Shown here: positions 61,053-64,000 of the stretch, piece after piece
Layout of the letters: each line of letters opens with the position of its first letter
Position numbering within the stretch: the first letter of the stretch is position 1
Assembly: GCA_937120475.1 (NCBI GenBank)
Contig: CAKZJV010000007.1
Coordinates: forward strand, 434,001 to 498,000
Length of the DNA stretch: 64,000 nucleotides
Direction of reading: 5' to 3'
Source of the DNA: an uncultured Cryomorphaceae bacterium
GTDB lineage: Bacteria > Bacteroidota > Bacteroidia > Flavobacteriales > Schleiferiaceae
Position numbers and translations under genes: made by a program
Notes under the pieces: model-generated
The model's input: the letters and a program-made list of their open reading frames with translations, nothing else
Database searches by the model: none
What the model was told of the DNA's origin: nothing

Positions 61053-61916
61053 TTAAGACTTTTTAGCCTTCCACTTTTCGATACTGCCGTTGATCATTCC
61101 GGCATATTCGAACGGAGAGCCACTTTCCTCGGCACTGTCTTCGCCAATTTTAACGGCCGTTTTAGCAGATTTGATCGCTTCGTTATACTGTCCCATATCT
61201 GCCTGTATCTCCGCCATCAGCCAGTAGCTATACCAGTTCTTTTCATTACTCTCAATGGACATCTTCATATACTTGAGAGCCGTCTCCATATCCATTTTGT
61301 TGTTGTAATAGTAATTGGCCGCATTGCGGTAAACCCTCCATTTGGTATCGGGCTTGGCTTCGGCAATCGCCAATTCAATATTTTCCAGGGCCTTTGCCTG
61401 AACTTCCAGCGTAATGGGGATTTTCACCTCCGTCTCAGCCCAACGCAGGCTAAGTGCAGCACTCTCATTCCGCAGGTCGGTAAAATTGATGGTGAACGTC
61501 TCGGTCATATCCGTTGAGTTGCTGTTGATTTTAACCTGTACTGCGTCCATTGCCTTGTCGTAGCCTCCAGTACCCCACATATCCGTTTTTTTATTCAGGA
61601 TGATTACCCACTCCTCTTCACCGGGGATGGTTAAAAGGGAATATTTACCGGCTTCCACTTTTTTTCCCGCGAATAAAATATCCGTGGTAAACTCAAGGGT
61701 GGTATTAGCATTAGCTCCGGTACGCCATAGCTCGTTATAAGCTACCAACTCTCCGAAAATTTCACGCTCCTTAACACTGGGGCGACTGTACACCACCGTA
61801 AAGTCAGTAAGACCGATTCGTTGCTGTACGGTAGAAGTAGGACTGGGCATAGGAAGGTCCTGTCCATAAGACAAGCCTGAAATAAGCACAGCTAGTGCCA
61901 ATAATGTTTTTTTCAT
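61053..61916 (-). CDS. DUF2911 exported protein with TPR-like C-terminus
   Basis: A 287-residue protein with a signal peptide (~1-19, SYGQ). DUF2911 spans ~22-170: VVYSRPSVKEREIFGEL, LWRTGANANTTLEFT, GKYSLLTIPGEEEWVIILNK (in part). Residues ~180-275 form short TPR-like helices (ALKYMKMSIESNEKN, YNEAIKSAKTAVKIG). Function unknown, common in marine Bacteroidetes. A perfect -7 (TACATTTG, 61943-61950, minus) is 27 bp upstream. Confidence 0.9.
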   Translation of the reverse strand: MKKTLLALAVLISGLSYGQDLPMPSPTSTVQQRIGLTDFTVVYSRPSVKEREIFGELVAYNELWRTGANANTTLEFTTDILFAGKKVEAGKYSLLTIPGEEEWVIILNKKTDMWGTGGYDKAMDAVQVKINSNSTDMTETFTINFTDLRNESAALSLRWAETEVKIPITLEVQAKALENIELAIAEAKPDTKWRVYRNAANYYYNNKMDMETALKYMKMSIESNEKNWYSYWLMAEIQADMGQYNEAIKSAKTAVKIGEDSAEESGSPFEYAGMINGSIEKWKAKKS

Positions 61917-61942
61917 GGTGATATTTTTTAGTTTGTGATCAA

Positions 61943-61950
61943 CAAATGTA
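61943..61950 (-). promoter_or_regulatory. -7 element for the DUF2911 gene
   Basis: TACATTTG on minus, perfect TAnnTTTG, 27 bp before the ATG. Confidence 0.5.
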
Positions 61951-61956
61951 AGATTA

Positions 61957-62685
61957 TTAAATGTGCTTGTAAGGCACTATGAGGTTGTCTCTATACTCAT
62001 ATTGAAGTAACCTTAAGGTTTGTCGCTGGGCGTAATACTCCTGGTATAATTGGTCGTAATCCGCTCTTCGTTGGATTACTTCGAAATGTTTATCTATCAA
62101 TAGAAGCACCAACTCACAAAATTCCCTCACCGCGTGTTGATTACCACTCGCTCCTGAAACGTAATCCGCCAGCCCTTCCTTTTCGAGGTATCTAATAAAC
62201 AAAGGGTTGGCTTTACGACCTACGGCAAAACCAAGCCCTACGGAGCGGGCTACGGCTACATCCAGTATATCATCAAACAAGTAACACACCTCTTCCGGCT
62301 TTAAATTATGATTGTCGCAAAAGTCGGTTAGGGCCATTTGTTTCTGAGCAAACCGTAAGTAAACCGCATCAATGTGTTCGCGCTTGGCCCAGGTAAGGGC
62401 ACTGGGGTTTTGCTTGCCGGTTATAATGGCGGTTACCGGCATAACACCATGTTCCAGGTAATGCCCGAAACGAAGCATATTAACCCCCAGGGAGTCGATT
62501 TCACTAAAGGAGCTAAAAACGCCTTCACCCTTGCGGCCATCGTTAAAAACACCATCCCAGTCAAAAACATAGGCCTTTATCTTCTTTAGCTTTTCTCCTA
62601 TATCAAATGCGGAACTTATAAAGCGACCGCCACAACTGATAAATATGTCTTCCTTTTCGTTGAGATCCATAAAATGACTGTTCAA
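61957..62685 (-). CDS. KdsC-like HAD phosphatase with extra C-terminal helices
   Basis: A 242-residue HAD protein. Motif I is FDWDGVFNDGRK (~40-51, two Asp), motif II is ITGKQNPSALTWA (~87-99), motif III/IV is CYLFDDILDVAVA (~137-149). This matches the KdsC/phosphatase group (3-deoxy-D-manno-octulosonate 8-P), which is normally ~175-190 residues. Residues ~190-242 form an added helical region (HFEVIQRRADYDQLYQEYY). The start may be MDLNEKED, five residues later. Substrate not fixed. Confidence 0.78.
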   Translation of the reverse strand: MNSHFMDLNEKEDIFISCGGRFISSAFDIGEKLKKIKAYVFDWDGVFNDGRKGEGVFSSFSEIDSLGVNMLRFGHYLEHGVMPVTAIITGKQNPSALTWAKREHIDAVYLRFAQKQMALTDFCDNHNLKPEEVCYLFDDILDVAVARSVGLGFAVGRKANPLFIRYLEKEGLADYVSGASGNQHAVREFCELVLLLIDKHFEVIQRRADYDQLYQEYYAQRQTLRLLQYEYRDNLIVPYKHI

Positions 62686-62756
62686 AGGATTTAAGGTACA
62701 ACTTTAGTTATTTAGTGTAATTTCGAAATTGGTTTAACCATTTATTTTACGAAAGT

Positions 62757-63188
62757 ATGCTCAAAGAGTTTAAAAAATTTATTGCGCGGGGTAATGTGCT
62801 TGAATTGGCCGTAGGTTTAATTATGGGCACCTACTTCGGGGCCATAACCAAGTCGTTGGTGAACGACATTTTAATGCCACCGCTAGGGATGTTGTTGGGA
62901 GGAGTGGACTTTTCAAAAATGAAGTTGGTTATACAGGAAAGTAGGGCTGCAGTAATGCAGGGCGAAACTGAAGTGCAGCCGGCAGTAGAGGAAATTGCCA
63001 TCACTTACGGTAACTTCATAAGTACTGTTATCACCTTCGTATTGGTAGCATGGGTGGTGTTTTTAGTGGTAAAAGCGTACAACCGTTATATGAAAAAGGA
63101 AGAGGCCAAGCCCGAACCTTCCACACCGCCTCCACCTTCTAAAGAGGTTGAGTTGCTGATCGAAATCCGGGATGCACTTAAAAAATAA
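62757..63188 (+). CDS. mscL: Large-conductance mechanosensitive channel
   Basis: A 143-residue pentameric channel that vents solutes on osmotic down-shock. Both helices are present: RGNVLELAVGLIMGTYFGAI (~11-30) and ITFVLVAWVVFLVVKAYN (~90-107). The loop carries an acidic, Gln/Ala-rich insert, and a Pro-rich segment (EPSTPPPPSKEVELL) leads to the C-terminal helix. Standard length. It is divergent from the KdsC-like gene. Confidence 0.95.
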   Translation: MLKEFKKFIARGNVLELAVGLIMGTYFGAITKSLVNDILMPPLGMLLGGVDFSKMKLVIQESRAAVMQGETEVQPAVEEIAITYGNFISTVITFVLVAWVVFLVVKAYNRYMKKEEAKPEPSTPPPPSKEVELLIEIRDALKK

Positions 63189-63400
63189 AACCATTTATAA
63201 AGCTTCCGAAACCTCGGGCCAGGCTTTACTATCTAGTCGTAAGCCACTGGCGTTTCCTTAATGTTAAGTCCTCTCCACAGGGGCTTGTTAATAATGAAAT
63301 TGTAAATAACTTACTCTTAATCTTTACGTTACATTACCGGGTGAGTTTTGAGGAAACTTTGCACCCTTTTATAAAGAGTGCATCAAATTCCTTGAATTCA
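63189..63400. other. Non-coding gap before the phosphoesterase
   Basis: About 210 bp with no ORF or terminator visible. A near-consensus AAACTTTG lies near 63354 (one mismatch from a -7) and could drive the next gene. Confidence 0.4.
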
Positions 63401-64000
63401 ATGGAAAAGCGCAAAGTAGAATTGGTAGTCATTTCGGATGTACATTTAGGTACCTTCGGTTGCCGGGCTAAAGAGTTGTATAAGTATTTGAAGTCCATTC
63501 AACCGGAAATACTGGTTTTAAACGGAGACATTATAGATATCTGGCAATTCCGAAAGCGTTATTTCCCCAAGTACCATCTAAAGGTAATCAAGCAAATATT
63601 CAGCCTGGCCGCTAAAGGCACCAAAATACATTACCTCACCGGTAATCACGATGAGATGTTGCGCAAGTTTACCGACCTTACCTTTGGCAACATAACTTTA
63701 GCCGATAAGCTGGTTTTGAAGATAGGTGGTAAAAAAATCTGGTTTTTCCACGGTGACATTTTTGATGCCTCTATCCACAATGCCAAGTGGATTGCCAAGC
63801 TTGGTGGTTGGGGTTACGACTTTTTAATATTGATGAATAGCGTAAGCAACTGGTGCCTCGAAAAAATGGGCCGGGAACGTTACAGTTTCTCCAAAAAAAT
63901 CAAGCAAAGCGTAAAGAAGGCCGTTAAGTTTATTGGTGACTTTGAAGACACTGCAGCTCACCTGGCTATTGACAATGGTTATGATTATGTAGTATGCGGT
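63401..64000 (+). CDS. LpxH-like metallophosphoesterase, C-terminus cut by window edge
   Basis: A 200-codon open frame from the ATG at 63401 to the window edge. The calcineurin-type motifs are ISDVHLGTFG (~11-20), LNGDIIDIW (~41-49), LTGNHDE (~79-85) and FFHGDIFDA (~115-123). This matches the UDP-2,3-diacylglucosamine pyrophosphatase-like group common in Bacteroidetes; a broader phosphoesterase role is possible. The final His motif lies beyond the window. Confidence 0.85.
   Translation, partial: MEKRKVELVVISDVHLGTFGCRAKELYKYLKSIQPEILVLNGDIIDIWQFRKRYFPKYHLKVIKQIFSLAAKGTKIHYLTGNHDEMLRKFTDLTFGNITLADKLVLKIGGKKIWFFHGDIFDASIHNAKWIAKLGGWGYDFLILMNSVSNWCLEKMGRERYSFSKKIKQSVKKAVKFIGDFEDTAAHLAIDNGYDYVVCG

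Noticed and set aside
1-64000. CRISPR array, IS element or prophage
   Set aside because: No spaced repeats, transposase or phage structural genes were found on either strand.

Overview
The window looks like a chromosomal segment of a marine or aquatic Bacteroidetes bacterium, most likely order Flavobacteriales. Support: three proteins end in type IX secretion (T9SS) type A sorting domains; there is a SusC/TonB-type receptor with a carboxypeptidase-regulatory-like N-terminus; several Bacteroidetes-restricted families occur (DUF4294, DUF6588, DUF2911, START-like SRPBCC, head-GIN/DUF2807); and promoters match the Bacteroidetes -7 element TAnnTTTG in front of tRNAs and many genes. Genus cannot be fixed from the sequence. 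Most of the window is core chromosome. I see no IS element, phage block, integrase or CRISPR array.

Layout. 1-5.5 kb (minus): a propeller-type sensor kinase and its LytTR regulator, followed by a large secreted protein cut by the left edge. 5.7-11.8 kb: biotin carboxylase, DUF4294, MiaE, a glycosyltransferase, an AlkB-like membrane hydroxylase and DUF6588. 11.9-15.8 kb: tRNA-Leu(CAG), two sulfur-transfer/persulfide genes, a T9SS cargo protein, tRNA-Leu(GAG) and tRNA-Lys. 16-19.3 kb: shikimate kinase, nitroreductase, T9SS cargo and a DASS transporter. 19.4-24 kb: a TPR-sensor kinase with two response regulators and an orphan protein. 24-31.6 kb: clpC, gyrA, a possible orphan small RNA, a BrkB-family protein and pirin. 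31.6-33.2 kb (minus): two lipoproteins flanking a membrane protein with a metalloprotease-like HExxH motif. 33.4-43.4 kb: htpG, two tandem head-GIN proteins, phosphohexomutase, a GT39 enzyme, a TlpA-type lipoprotein, 3-hydroxyacyl-CoA dehydrogenase and a thioredoxin-like protein.

43.3-50.2 kb (minus) is the most unusual part. It encodes a pilin-like secreted subunit, a strong hairpin, a PapD-like chaperone, and a 907-residue protein with N-terminal Ig-like domains, a beta-barrel-like centre and C-terminal carboxypeptidase-regulatory-like domains. Together these have the layout of a chaperone-usher fibre system, but in a Bacteroidetes setting. Just upstream lie a 22-nt inverted copy of a nearby tRNA anticodon region and a Cys-rich lipoprotein gene.

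50.4-64 kb: tRNA-Met(CAT), a START-like protein, a PAP2/GT39/GT2 set for polyprenyl-phosphate-linked sugar transfer, a TonB-dependent receptor, a T9SS alpha/beta-hydrolase-like protein with no serine at the nucleophile position, a PLP-dependent aminotransferase, YqgE, PdxH, DUF2911, a KdsC-like HAD protein, MscL, and an LpxH-like phosphoesterase cut by the right edge. Strong intrinsic terminators separate most transcription units. Functions are inferred from sequence motifs read by eye; no database search was run.
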